Both the position numbers and the translations under genes were made by a program. Under the pieces are notes generated by a model, which saw only the letters and a program-made list of their open reading frames with translations, did no database searches and had not been told where the DNA came from. A DNA stretch of 64,000 bases from an uncultured Butyrivibrio sp. GTDB taxonomy: Bacteria; Bacillota; Clostridia; Lachnospirales; Lachnospiraceae. Within the stretch, counting starts at the first letter, position 1; each line of letters starts with the position of its first letter. Shown here piece after piece: positions 40,352 to 49,628 of the stretch. The stretch spans positions 49,748 to 113,747 of the forward strand of contig CAMORK010000002.1 in NCBI GenBank assembly GCA_946623755.1. The letters run 5' to 3'.

Positions 40352-42303
40352 TATCCCTCTTCAAAATAAGCATCAATATATTTTACAAAAGAACTGTCTT
40401 TCATGGGCTGGCCCATATAATCCCCCACAAGGAAATCGCACCCGAGTTCTTCTGCCATCAGTTTATCTTCCTCAGTTTCTATATCTTTAGCTCCAACAAA
40501 GATGCTTATGTCGTGGAACAGATTTACTATTCCTTTCGCCACGAGCTTCATCTTCTCCGATTCACGGGCTTTGACCAGAATATCATGGGCAATGTTTACC
40601 TGAGTAACGGGAAGTGCCATGATCTTATCCAGATCTCCGTAGCCGCTTCCGAAATCATCGACTATGATCGAACATTTTTGTTCTCCCATGAGCTTTAAAT
40701 TCCGCTCAGCCACACCATTCATCGTCGTGATGGTAGTCTCAGTAAGTTTCAGTGTGATCCATGATATTTCCGCCGTCTCCTCCCTGGCAATTTTCTTCAT
40801 TCTTCTGATAAAGTCATTCTTTGAGATTTCACCCTGCGACATTCCCACCACTGCTCTGTACTTGCCATTCTTATCTCCCGCATTCCAAAAAGCGAGTGCC
40901 CTGCAGGCTCTTCTGTACACCGTTTCGTCCATATCCATAAGGGCCTGAGTCGCATTGATATCCGGAATATGTCCGCGCATATCAATCTCATTTCCGTACT
41001 CATCCTTTAAAAAGCACAGCACGTCAGCACAATAATTTATCCTGTATATTTTTGACAGAACAGGCTGATATCTGATGACAAAGCTCTTGGTATCCAGGTT
41101 ATTCCTTGCCAGCATATCGTAATCTGTTATCTTCTTAAGTTCAGTGTATTCAGGCTTGTTTACATCTATTATCTGATCTATGTCAGAAGCTGCATGTTCA
41201 ACAATAAGATCAAGTCTTGCCAGAAGCTCGGATGCAGTCTTGTAATGCTCCGGGTACTCCATAAGAAAGCAGTGTGTCTCAACCCTGATAGCCATATTTG
41301 AAAAGCTCCAAGATTGCTGGAGTCTTTTTGATATACTGTTCAAAAGTGCAAGAACTTTATTTTTATCAACAGTATGTACCGTAATGGCAAAGACATATTC
41401 AGAATATCTGTAGGCATAGCACTGCAGACGGTATTCCAGCCTTCCGACATATTTAAGATATCTTGTAATCTTTTTCATAACTGCCTGAGCCTGTGAATAA
41501 CCAATCTCGTCACTGAGCGCTCTGATATTATCAATCGTCACAAAAATAGTGCTCTGTGCGGTCTTTATACCGGTCTTCAGATCAAGGCCTTCAAGAAAAG
41601 CCTTTCTGTTAAGAATATTCAAATTCTCATCAACCATTTCACTTGGGTTCTGAAGCGATATATAAACAAGAGTTATTCCAATAGTACTTAGCAGATTCTC
41701 AATAAGTACCGTAGGCCATATAAACTGAACAACCATACCCGAAAGAGTAAGCACTACAAAAGAGAGCACAACCACCTTTGTTCTAAGGCGCATCAAAATA
41801 TTGTACCTGAAAAGAAGGGAGATTCCATAGACCATGTAGTATCCCGCCAGAATATAATACAGGAAAACAAATCTCTCTCTTTGATAAAGACCATCTTCTG
41901 TATAGCTGAACAGAATAGGCACAAAGAGATTGATCACAACGAGAGCGATTCCGATGTAATACCCGAGCATAACGCCGATAAAATCCGACAGTCTCCTGGC
42001 ATCGACATAAATATCAAGAACAGCAAGCATATATCTCAGATAACAAAAACCCGTTCCAAGATGTGCTATAAAATACAACGATCCGCAGAACATCTCAGCC
42101 GGATGATACCAGGGGCCCGAAAAAGGCCTCATCTGGAGGAAAGTCTCCATTCTTTCGGCAAGAGTAGCTGCAAATGTTGCCAAAAAGAGCATGACATAAG
42201 CTCTCTGCCTGTAAGCCGGTACCCAGCGTCTTGACAGAGAGGTTATAGCAACAGTTCCCAATATGCACAATGCACAAATATCAAAGTAAAAATTATACTG
42301 CAT
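40351..42303 (-). CDS. Membrane protein with degenerate GGDEF and degenerate EAL domains
   Basis: Multi-TM N-terminus; RYSEYVF at the GGDEF site; EAL replaced by ADVLC, GMSQGEIS for xNLS, VAKGIVN for AEGVE; IVDDFGSGYGDLD retained. Stop and next start overlap (TAATG). Confidence 0.85.
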   Translation of the reverse strand: MQYNFYFDICALCILGTVAITSLSRRWVPAYRQRAYVMLFLATFAATLAERMETFLQMRPFSGPWYHPAEMFCGSLYFIAHLGTGFCYLRYMLAVLDIYVDARRLSDFIGVMLGYYIGIALVVINLFVPILFSYTEDGLYQRERFVFLYYILAGYYMVYGISLLFRYNILMRLRTKVVVLSFVVLTLSGMVVQFIWPTVLIENLLSTIGITLVYISLQNPSEMVDENLNILNRKAFLEGLDLKTGIKTAQSTIFVTIDNIRALSDEIGYSQAQAVMKKITRYLKYVGRLEYRLQCYAYRYSEYVFAITVHTVDKNKVLALLNSISKRLQQSWSFSNMAIRVETHCFLMEYPEHYKTASELLARLDLIVEHAASDIDQIIDVNKPEYTELKKITDYDMLARNNLDTKSFVIRYQPVLSKIYRINYCADVLCFLKDEYGNEIDMRGHIPDINATQALMDMDETVYRRACRALAFWNAGDKNGKYRAVVGMSQGEISKNDFIRRMKKIAREETAEISWITLKLTETTITTMNGVAERNLKLMGEQKCSIIVDDFGSGYGDLDKIMALPVTQVNIAHDILVKARESEKMKLVAKGIVNLFHDISIFVGAKDIETEEDKLMAEELGCDFLVGDYMGQPMKDSSFVKYIDAYFEEG

Positions 42304-42328
42304 ATTCTGTCTTTATGATCCCATAAAA

Positions 42329-42365
42329 ATAGTGTTATCGGAGGGCATAAATCCGATAACACTAT
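42329..42365 (-). terminator. Intrinsic terminator downstream of the GH35 gene
   Basis: atagtgttatcgga / tccgataacactat perfect stem followed by T-rich sequence on the minus strand. Confidence 0.85.
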
Positions 42366-42376
42366 TATACGTCAAG

Positions 42377-44584
42377 TTATGATATTTTGATACAATATTG
42401 AACTATTAAAAGTATATTAACTAGCCGGCATGCCTTGCCGTCCCGCATGGTTGGCCAGTTCTGGAGATATATCCTGTCATCTTCGTAAAGAGGTTCAAGC
42501 TCTAATTCAAATGTAAGCTCATCTCTTTCTCCAAATTTATCAAAATACCTCTTAAGACCAACCTCAAAATCCTGTCCGGTATAGAAATTATCATCAAGGA
42601 TCTCACCATCCTTAAGCAGTCTTGCTGTATTAGCCTCATACTCAATGTTTGCAAAGATTTCTCCAAGACCGTCCAGTTTGCCGGGAAGCCTGATCTCGTA
42701 TACAGTCTCGCTCTTCTGTGAAAACTCTGCTGAGAGCACATTTTCTATCCTGTTCTTTCCCTGATAGAGCGCAAATGCATCTCCACTCATGAAGTCCTGC
42801 GCTTCTCCGGCTTTCTTTTCCTTCTCAAATCCCGGAGGTTCATAGTCAATATCCGGATAAATCCTGAACTGCGGTGTCTTGAACTTCTCTTCCTGTGAAA
42901 CCTCGAAATAAAGCTGCACATGTCCTTCTGCATCAGTTACGGGTTCCGCATCAGATATTATCAGATGTTCCTTTCCACCTATAGTCACTTTGGCAGAATG
43001 AAGCGCTTCAGCAGCTGTAAGAGTTATGATCGTATTCCCATCCAGATCTCCCTTGACATCAGCACTTGCCTGTCTGTCACTATCGGTATAGAAGACATAA
43101 GCATCATGTCCTCCAATTCCTGCGCCGTGTAAGATACATACAGGTGTTGCATCTATAGTCAAAAGAGCTTTCTCTCCAACAGGCATTCCGAACGGATAAA
43201 AGAAGTAATCTCCATCCTCCACATCCCGTCTTGGGAAAGAAGCAAGTATTTCTTTTCCATCCTCAGCGTAAGCATTAAGCTCAGCATCTTTATGGGCCGC
43301 CATCTCATATCTGCGCTGATAGTTGTTTACAAAGAAGTAGCCTCTCGATGCTTTTTCCCCATCGGGTCCTATGACTCTTTTAAATCTGACTGCCGTCCTC
43401 AGGCTCTGTAAATCCTCCGGCTTGGCCGGATTACCCGGCTGTCCGGTATACGCCATATCTGTCAGATCATCACCAAAATCGTGAACAAAAGCTGAAAGCA
43501 GTCTTACATGTCTGTAGGTATCTTCCATTTGTCCATACTCACGAAGAGGTGCATTAAAGTCATATGAGCACTCCGGAAGGTCATTGGGATATCCCGTTTC
43601 TCTAGTCTCCTGCAGAGTTGTAAGTTTGCCCTTAGGATTCGTCCCACCGTGGTACATGTAATAACCAAGAAGATTTGCTCCGCTTCCCAGCTTGGTCATG
43701 GTCATTGCTGCAGTATCAGTACCTGTAGCAATCGGTCTTCTGTGCTTTGTAACCTGAAGTCCTCCGCCGAGCTCAGCAGTAAGATACGGGAACTTGTCCA
43801 TATCAAAGGTGATCCCGACTCCGAGGCCATGATCAGAGCCAATGTTGTGATCATTTCTTTCTCTTGTAAAGATGTAGTTACCACTTGGCTCAATCTCTGT
43901 TGTTCTCTGATCCCAGGGAGCTTCACAGTATCCGCCCATTACAGGGATCATGCCTCCTGTAACAGCCCCGCCCCATCCCGTTGCTGTATAGATGGGAGTT
44001 TCAAATCCGATCTCTTTTGCCATGGCAAGAAGAGTTCTCATATGCTGTTCGCCCTCTTCTCCGCCTTTTCCACCGCAGTGGCCGTATTCATTTTCAATCT
44101 GAATGCCTATTACAGGTCCGCCGTCCTTTATAAAAAATCCTTTGGACTGCTCATAGGTCTTTTCATAAAAACGTCTTACATGCTCAAGATACTCAGGAGC
44201 ATCGGTTCTTGGCTCATACCCTTTAGTCTCGGCATCCTGCAGCAGCCAGTCCGGAAAGCCTCCGTTTCTGGCCTCTCCGTGTGCCCAGGGTCCGATTCTC
44301 AAAATACTGTAGAGTCCGCATTTTTTAACCGTCTCAAGGAAAGCTCTAAGGTCTCTGTCCCCTGTAAAATCGTATTCACCCTGTATCTCCTCATGGTGTA
44401 TCCAGATTACATAGAGGGATACAATATCGATCCCTCCGGCTTTCATCTTAAGCAGTTCCTCTTCCCAGTACTTGCGGGGATATCTGGAAAAATGCATCTC
44501 TCCCATCATAGGGAAGATTCGCTTACCATCGACAATCAGACTTATAGGGTCGAAGGTAATATTCGATTTTGAAGTGATTTTCAT
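42377..44584 (-). CDS. Beta-galactosidase-like glycoside hydrolase family 35
   Basis: GEMHFSRYPRKYWEEELLKMKAGGIDIVSLYVIWIHHE, RIGPWAHGEARNGGFPDWL, IGIQIENEYG. Confidence 0.92.
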   Translation of the reverse strand: MKITSKSNITFDPISLIVDGKRIFPMMGEMHFSRYPRKYWEEELLKMKAGGIDIVSLYVIWIHHEEIQGEYDFTGDRDLRAFLETVKKCGLYSILRIGPWAHGEARNGGFPDWLLQDAETKGYEPRTDAPEYLEHVRRFYEKTYEQSKGFFIKDGGPVIGIQIENEYGHCGGKGGEEGEQHMRTLLAMAKEIGFETPIYTATGWGGAVTGGMIPVMGGYCEAPWDQRTTEIEPSGNYIFTRERNDHNIGSDHGLGVGITFDMDKFPYLTAELGGGLQVTKHRRPIATGTDTAAMTMTKLGSGANLLGYYMYHGGTNPKGKLTTLQETRETGYPNDLPECSYDFNAPLREYGQMEDTYRHVRLLSAFVHDFGDDLTDMAYTGQPGNPAKPEDLQSLRTAVRFKRVIGPDGEKASRGYFFVNNYQRRYEMAAHKDAELNAYAEDGKEILASFPRRDVEDGDYFFYPFGMPVGEKALLTIDATPVCILHGAGIGGHDAYVFYTDSDRQASADVKGDLDGNTIITLTAAEALHSAKVTIGGKEHLIISDAEPVTDAEGHVQLYFEVSQEEKFKTPQFRIYPDIDYEPPGFEKEKKAGEAQDFMSGDAFALYQGKNRIENVLSAEFSQKSETVYEIRLPGKLDGLGEIFANIEYEANTARLLKDGEILDDNFYTGQDFEVGLKRYFDKFGERDELTFELELEPLYEDDRIYLQNWPTMRDGKACRLVNILLIVQYCIKIS

Positions 44585-44595
44585 AAAAACTCCTC

Positions 44596-45594
44596 TTATT
44601 TCGTGCTTTCTTTTAGTATTACCTCATACCCTCCCAGCATCTTGCTTGTAACCGGTACATTATCGATAATATCCAAAAGTGTCTTGGCAGCCACCGCACC
44701 AAGATTTCTGTCATTAAAATTAAGTGATGTAACTGAGGGTATTGCACTCTCGAGTATTGAACTGTTGTAGAAGGAAGCAACCCTCAGGTCTTCCGGGATC
44801 TTGATGTGTTCATCCCTACATCTTGAAATAACTTCGCCGGCAATATTGTCATCCATGCATATAACACCGTCGATGTTCTTCTTACGAAGATCCTTAAGGA
44901 TATTGCCCACCTTGGACATAGATTCAACATCCAGATAAATAAGGCCACCGTCAATGCTGATATCCGCATCTTTAAAAGCATCAGCAAAGCCCTGATATCT
45001 GGTTCTTGTGATTATATGTTCTGTTGATCCCCCAATAAGTGCAAGCCTCTTAAGCCCTTTTGCAATCAGGATCGAAGTCAGTTCCTTGCACGCAGCATAG
45101 TTGTCATTATCTACATAGATAATATCCTTATCGTCAGTACTTCCGACAGCTACAAAGGGTATCCCGCTCTCTTTTAAAAACCTGGCAGGTCTGTCATGCA
45201 CAAGGGTCCTGGTGAGAATAATTCCGTCAACCTTGTGGTTATCAATTATCCTCCTTAGTCCTGTAAAATCATCTCCGCTTACCATCGACACAATAATGTC
45301 GTAACCGTAACCGGATGTAACCTCACTCATCCCGATCATACAGCGCTGGAAAAACGGAAGATCCACAGCATTATAATCATCCGGCCATATAACGCCGATA
45401 TTATAGGTCTTTTTCTGTGCGAGAGCTCTCGCCATCAAATTAGGCCTGTAATTATGCTCTTCAATGTATTCCAGAACTCTCAGCCTTGTATCATCGCCCA
45501 CTCTTCCCTTGCCCGAAATAGCGCGGGAAACGGTGGTCTTTGAGATGCCAAGGGCTCTGGCAACATCATCGATTGTAATTTTGCCGTCCGCCAT
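44596..45594 (-). CDS. LacI-family transcriptional regulator
   Basis: HTH ITIDDVARALGISKTTVSRAISGKGRVGDDTR; sugar-binding-like domain; located in the sugar transport locus. Confidence 0.93.
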   Translation of the reverse strand: MADGKITIDDVARALGISKTTVSRAISGKGRVGDDTRLRVLEYIEEHNYRPNLMARALAQKKTYNIGVIWPDDYNAVDLPFFQRCMIGMSEVTSGYGYDIIVSMVSGDDFTGLRRIIDNHKVDGIILTRTLVHDRPARFLKESGIPFVAVGSTDDKDIIYVDNDNYAACKELTSILIAKGLKRLALIGGSTEHIITRTRYQGFADAFKDADISIDGGLIYLDVESMSKVGNILKDLRKKNIDGVICMDDNIAGEVISRCRDEHIKIPEDLRVASFYNSSILESAIPSVTSLNFNDRNLGAVAAKTLLDIIDNVPVTSKMLGGYEVILKESTK

Positions 45595-45649
45595 TTCAAT
45601 TATTCCTCTTTTACCAGAGTTGATAATACCTCATCAAGTCTAATGTAGT

Positions 45650-46513
45650 TCAGCCCTTAACAGCTCCTCCGGTTACACCTTCAACATAGTATTTCTGAAG
45701 GAACATGAACAGCAGTGTTACAGGGATTGCTACAAGGACGCCGCCGGCGCAGAATCTTGTAAAATATCCCTGATAGTCATTGGTCCAAACCCATCTTGTC
45801 ATACCTACTGCCACGTTATAGCTTGTGTCATGTCCGAACGCAACATAGGAAGCAAATACGTAATCACACCATGGCGCCATGAAAGCAACCAGTGCAGTGT
45901 AGATTATGATCGGCTTAGACATAGGAATGATCATTGTGAAGAATATCCTTGATCTTGTAGCGCCATCGATCATTGCCGCTTCATCAAGTGCCTTGGGAAT
46001 TGTATCAAAGTATCCCTTGCAGACATAATAGCCCATTCCGCAGCTAGCCACAGATACAAGGATAAGACCTGGGATAGCACCTGCCTGTGTAAGTCCAAAC
46101 TGCTTCAACAGGAAATACAGGCAGATCATTGTAAGGAATCCGGGGAACATACCAAGAACAAGCCAAAATCTCATAAGGAATGTTCTTCCCGCGAATCTCA
46201 TTCTTGAAAGTGCATAGCTTACGCACAGCTGAATGATCGTCTGAAAAAGAGATACAAATACCGCGATAATGATCGTGTTCTTATACCATAAAAGGTAGTT
46301 GGTCTGACTGCTGTCAAAAAGGAATTTATAATTGTCCAGTGAAAAATGCTTGGGCACCAGATAGTCTACCATTCCGCCATACTCTGTGGCATATGATCTG
46401 AAGCTCTGAAGGACAAGTCCCACAAACGGGAACAGCCAGATAATACTTATAAGTATCAGTATGATATAGCCAACAGCGTTTCCGATGGCTCTTTTTGTCT
46501 TGTATGATTTCAT
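45650..46513 (-). CDS. Sugar ABC transporter permease (MalG/GanQ-like)
   Basis: DEAAMIDGATRSRIFFTMIIPMSKPI permease EAA motif; overlaps partner permease gene. Confidence 0.92.
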   Translation of the reverse strand: MKSYKTKRAIGNAVGYIILILISIIWLFPFVGLVLQSFRSYATEYGGMVDYLVPKHFSLDNYKFLFDSSQTNYLLWYKNTIIIAVFVSLFQTIIQLCVSYALSRMRFAGRTFLMRFWLVLGMFPGFLTMICLYFLLKQFGLTQAGAIPGLILVSVASCGMGYYVCKGYFDTIPKALDEAAMIDGATRSRIFFTMIIPMSKPIIIYTALVAFMAPWCDYVFASYVAFGHDTSYNVAVGMTRWVWTNDYQGYFTRFCAGGVLVAIPVTLLFMFLQKYYVEGVTGGAVKG

Positions 46514-47910
46514 TATTGGAAGCCCTCCTCATCTTTAACTGACGGAAGCATGTTGTAAACAACAAGTGAGATCACCGCTGTAACTACAAATACCATGATT
46601 CCGATTACCGCCGCCATCCTGTAGTTGGTGTCGTTTACTGTCATCTTGTAGAGCCATGTGATAAGAAGGTCTGAATATCCGGCCTTCTCTGCAAGGTTAA
46701 CCGACTGTGGTTTACCCTGAGTAAGAAGGTAAATAACATTGAAGTTGTTGAGGTTTCCTGTAAACTGTGTCAGCAGGAAAGGTCCTGTTACAAACAGCAT
46801 ATATGGAAGGGTTATACTTCTGAACATCTGCCAGGGATTTGCGCCGTCAATTCTTGCACTCTCGTAGAGATCCTCGGGAATGTTCATGAGAAGTCCTGTT
46901 GCGATCAACATCATGTATGGAATACCGATCCAGATATTAACAATGATTATGGTGATCCTTGCCAGCATCGGATCTGTCCAGAAAGGAATATAGTTCTTAA
47001 TGATACCCCACTTTATCAGATATCCGTTGATAAGTCCGTCATTGGCAAACATCTTCATTACATAAAGAAGTGAAACAAACTGCGGAACAGCAATGGTAAG
47101 AACCAGAATTGTTCTCCACAGCTTCTTGAATTTTATTCCCTTTTTATTGATCAGCATTGCTACTGCCAGTCCAAGGAAATAGTTTGTAAATGTCGCAAAC
47201 AGCGCCCATACAAGGGTCCATAAAAGAACCTGCAAAAAGGTTCCGCCAATACCCGCTCCGGAAAATGAAACCAGATTTTTGAAGTTCTCAAGCCCCACCC
47301 AGGTGAACAGATTGGATGGTGACTGGTGATTCTTGTCATAGTTTGTGAAAGCCACAAGAATCATGAACACAATGGGAAGTACGGTAAATACAAAGATTCC
47401 TATCACAGGAAGTGATAAAAGTGTCTTATGGAAATTCTTGTCAAAGAGTGATAAAAAGACATCCTTGTTGGAAGGAAGCTTTTTCCCCTGTTTTAAAAGA
47501 AGCTCTTCTTTGCGATTTTCTCTTACATTTATATACCAGATGGCAATAAATGCAATTATTGCAAAGATGCACAAAACGCCAAACAGCAGGATCAGAAAGC
47601 TGTTGTCACCGTAAACAGTCTTTCGTCCCACCTTCTTGGTGGCGACTGTTCCAAGTGTTGAGAACTTGGAAAGATACTGCCATCCAAATCCGGCCATATA
47701 GTAGAAGAACAGCACTTCGCTACAAAGCAGTGCAATTCCGATAAGTATCTGTCCTCTGAGAATGGGGCCAAGCCCAAAGATCAAAAATGAGAGCTTAGTC
47801 TTAATATCCCCCTCAATAAATGTTACCCCTACTTCTTTAAAGCCCTTTCCAAGGGCTTCAAAAAACAAAGACGCTGCACTTTTTTTCTTTTTTTCTGCGC
47901 CATTTGCCAT
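46513..47910 (-). CDS. Sugar ABC transporter permease (MalF/GanP-like)
   Basis: YESARIDGANPWQMFRSITLPYM EAA motif; multi-TM. Confidence 0.92.
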   Translation of the reverse strand: MANGAEKKKKSAASLFFEALGKGFKEVGVTFIEGDIKTKLSFLIFGLGPILRGQILIGIALLCSEVLFFYYMAGFGWQYLSKFSTLGTVATKKVGRKTVYGDNSFLILLFGVLCIFAIIAFIAIWYINVRENRKEELLLKQGKKLPSNKDVFLSLFDKNFHKTLLSLPVIGIFVFTVLPIVFMILVAFTNYDKNHQSPSNLFTWVGLENFKNLVSFSGAGIGGTFLQVLLWTLVWALFATFTNYFLGLAVAMLINKKGIKFKKLWRTILVLTIAVPQFVSLLYVMKMFANDGLINGYLIKWGIIKNYIPFWTDPMLARITIIIVNIWIGIPYMMLIATGLLMNIPEDLYESARIDGANPWQMFRSITLPYMLFVTGPFLLTQFTGNLNNFNVIYLLTQGKPQSVNLAEKAGYSDLLITWLYKMTVNDTNYRMAAVIGIMVFVVTAVISLVVYNMLPSVKDEEGFQ

Positions 47911-47956
47911 ACCATCAGCCTCCTTCTACCAATGCGCAAGCATTTTTAGTTTAAAA

Positions 47957-47987
47957 CAGGCCCGGAAACTTAATGAATCCGGGCCTG
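47957..47987 (-). terminator. Hairpin between substrate-binding protein and permease genes (attenuator candidate)
   Basis: caggcccgga / tccgggcctg perfect 10-bp stem followed by ttttaaa on the minus strand. Confidence 0.8.
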
Positions 47988-48079
47988 ATACGAATGTAAA
48001 TAATGTAGTTCTGCTCTCGCACTTCGTGCTCGCCAGAACAAAGTTCGATCACGAAAATCAGAGATTTTCTATCTCACTT

Positions 48080-49423
48080 TTACTGAGCGTAGCTCTCACA
48101 AGTTGTCTGGAAGTCTGTAAGAGCCTTCATGAATTCATCATCTGAAGAATCAGCCTTGATCTCACCTGAAATGATTGAATCACCAAGTGATGTAGCAAGT
48201 GTCCAGTAATCTCCAGGATACTGTCCCTGAGGAATTGTGTACTGAAGCTGCTCAGCAAGAGCTGAAAGTGCTTCATCAGCCTGAACTGCATCTGACTTCT
48301 GAGCGTTAAGGTTTGAAGGGCCCCAGCCTACTGCATTATATCTTGCAAGCTGTACTTCTTCGCTTGAAAGGAATGCTGCAAGAGCATCACAAACTGCAAG
48401 CTTATTGTCATCTTCCTGAGGCTTAACACCAAGGAGCTTGAATCCACCGAAACCGCTCATCTGATATGTCTTGCCATCAGCGCCTTCAAATGTAGGAAGC
48501 TTAGCACATGCATAGTTGTCACCGAACATATCCTTAGCTGCCTGTGCATCCCATGTACCATCAACGATTGCTCCGCAGTTAGTTGCGTTTGAAACAGCTG
48601 AACCGTTCTGGAATGACTTAGAAGAAGCAACTTCTGCGATCTTCTTAAGAGCAACTACTCCGGCATCAGATGCGTATGTAGAATTGCACTTTGTGAAGTT
48701 ACCTGAATCATCTGTATCGTATGTAAGCTCAGCACCTGCTCCGAAGAAGAATGCTGTCTGATACCAGCCTGAGTTGATCTCGAAGTAGAAGTTCTTGCCT
48801 GCTGCTTCGCAATCAGCGATGATGCCTTCAAGAGTAGAAGGATCTTTTACAACACTCTTATCATAGTAAAGGAAATATCCGTTATCTGATGTAAGAGGAT
48901 AAGCATAAAGTGTACCACCTACTGTAGCAGCACCAACTGCACCGGCATCGTTCTGAGCCTTAACAGCCTCGGCGTTTGAGTCCTCAACGACCTCAAGAGC
49001 ACCTGCAGTAACAAGTCTTGCAATCTGATCCTGTGCGAATGCATAGATATCAGCACCGGCTTCTACGTCTGTGATCATGTTTCCGGCTGCATCGCCTTCA
49101 CCAACAGCCTCAACTGTGAATGTGTATCCCGAGAACTCAGGGTGTGCATCCTGGAATGCCTTGATCTGCTCGTTTGTGAAATCAACAACGTTATCAGCAA
49201 CCCATACCTTAATGTCGCCTGTACCGTAATCTGTGATCTCTTCTACAGCCTCAGTTGCTTCCTGTGCAGTGTCCTGAGCTGTCTCTGCCACCTCAGTAGC
49301 TGTCTCTGCTACAGTCTCAGCTGTCTCTGTAGCTGTCTGTGCTGCTTCCTGTGAGCCACATCCTGCAAGGAGTGTTGCACCCATAGCAGCTGTCATTAAA
49401 ACAGATACCAATTTCTTTTTCAT
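48080..49423 (-). CDS. Maltose/galactooligosaccharide-type ABC substrate-binding lipoprotein
   Basis: MKKKLVSVLMTAAMGATLLAGCGS lipobox; Ala/Thr/Glu-rich linker; SBP_bac_1-like fold sequence. Start moved from the ORF-track 49468. Confidence 0.9.
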   Translation of the reverse strand: MKKKLVSVLMTAAMGATLLAGCGSQEAAQTATETAETVAETATEVAETAQDTAQEATEAVEEITDYGTGDIKVWVADNVVDFTNEQIKAFQDAHPEFSGYTFTVEAVGEGDAAGNMITDVEAGADIYAFAQDQIARLVTAGALEVVEDSNAEAVKAQNDAGAVGAATVGGTLYAYPLTSDNGYFLYYDKSVVKDPSTLEGIIADCEAAGKNFYFEINSGWYQTAFFFGAGAELTYDTDDSGNFTKCNSTYASDAGVVALKKIAEVASSKSFQNGSAVSNATNCGAIVDGTWDAQAAKDMFGDNYACAKLPTFEGADGKTYQMSGFGGFKLLGVKPQEDDNKLAVCDALAAFLSSEEVQLARYNAVGWGPSNLNAQKSDAVQADEALSALAEQLQYTIPQGQYPGDYWTLATSLGDSIISGEIKADSSDDEFMKALTDFQTTCESYAQ

Positions 49424-49451
49424 ATAAATCCCTCCATTTGTTAAAAGTGAC

Positions 49452-49467
49452 TGCGCAATTTTGCGCA
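49452..49467. promoter_or_regulatory. Palindromic operator candidate overlapping the predicted transcript start region
   Basis: tgcgcaa-tt-ttgcgca (7-bp arms), just downstream of a TTGACA-N17-TAGACT minus-strand promoter (49487-49515). Confidence 0.5.
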
Positions 49468-49486
49468 ATCGGTTGCTCCATTAATG

Positions 49487-49515
49487 AGTCTATGCTTTGT
49501 GCAATATTTTGTCAA
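49487..49515 (-). promoter_or_regulatory. Putative promoter of the sugar ABC locus
   Basis: Minus strand TTGACA (49510-49515), 17-nt spacer, TAGACT (49487-49492). Confidence 0.5.
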
Positions 49516-49581
49516 TTAAGAAATTTGTTACATATTTTTGCCAAAAAATTATACAAATTGCACATTGACTATTTTAGTGGG

Positions 49582-49599
49582 AACGTTTCCGGAAACGTT
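49582..49599. promoter_or_regulatory. LacI-family operator candidate
   Basis: Perfect 18-bp palindrome AACGTTTCCGGAAACGTT upstream of the sugar ABC operon. Confidence 0.65.
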
Positions 49600-49628
49600 G
49601 TCGGTAACGTTTTGCGCACTCGGTTTCT

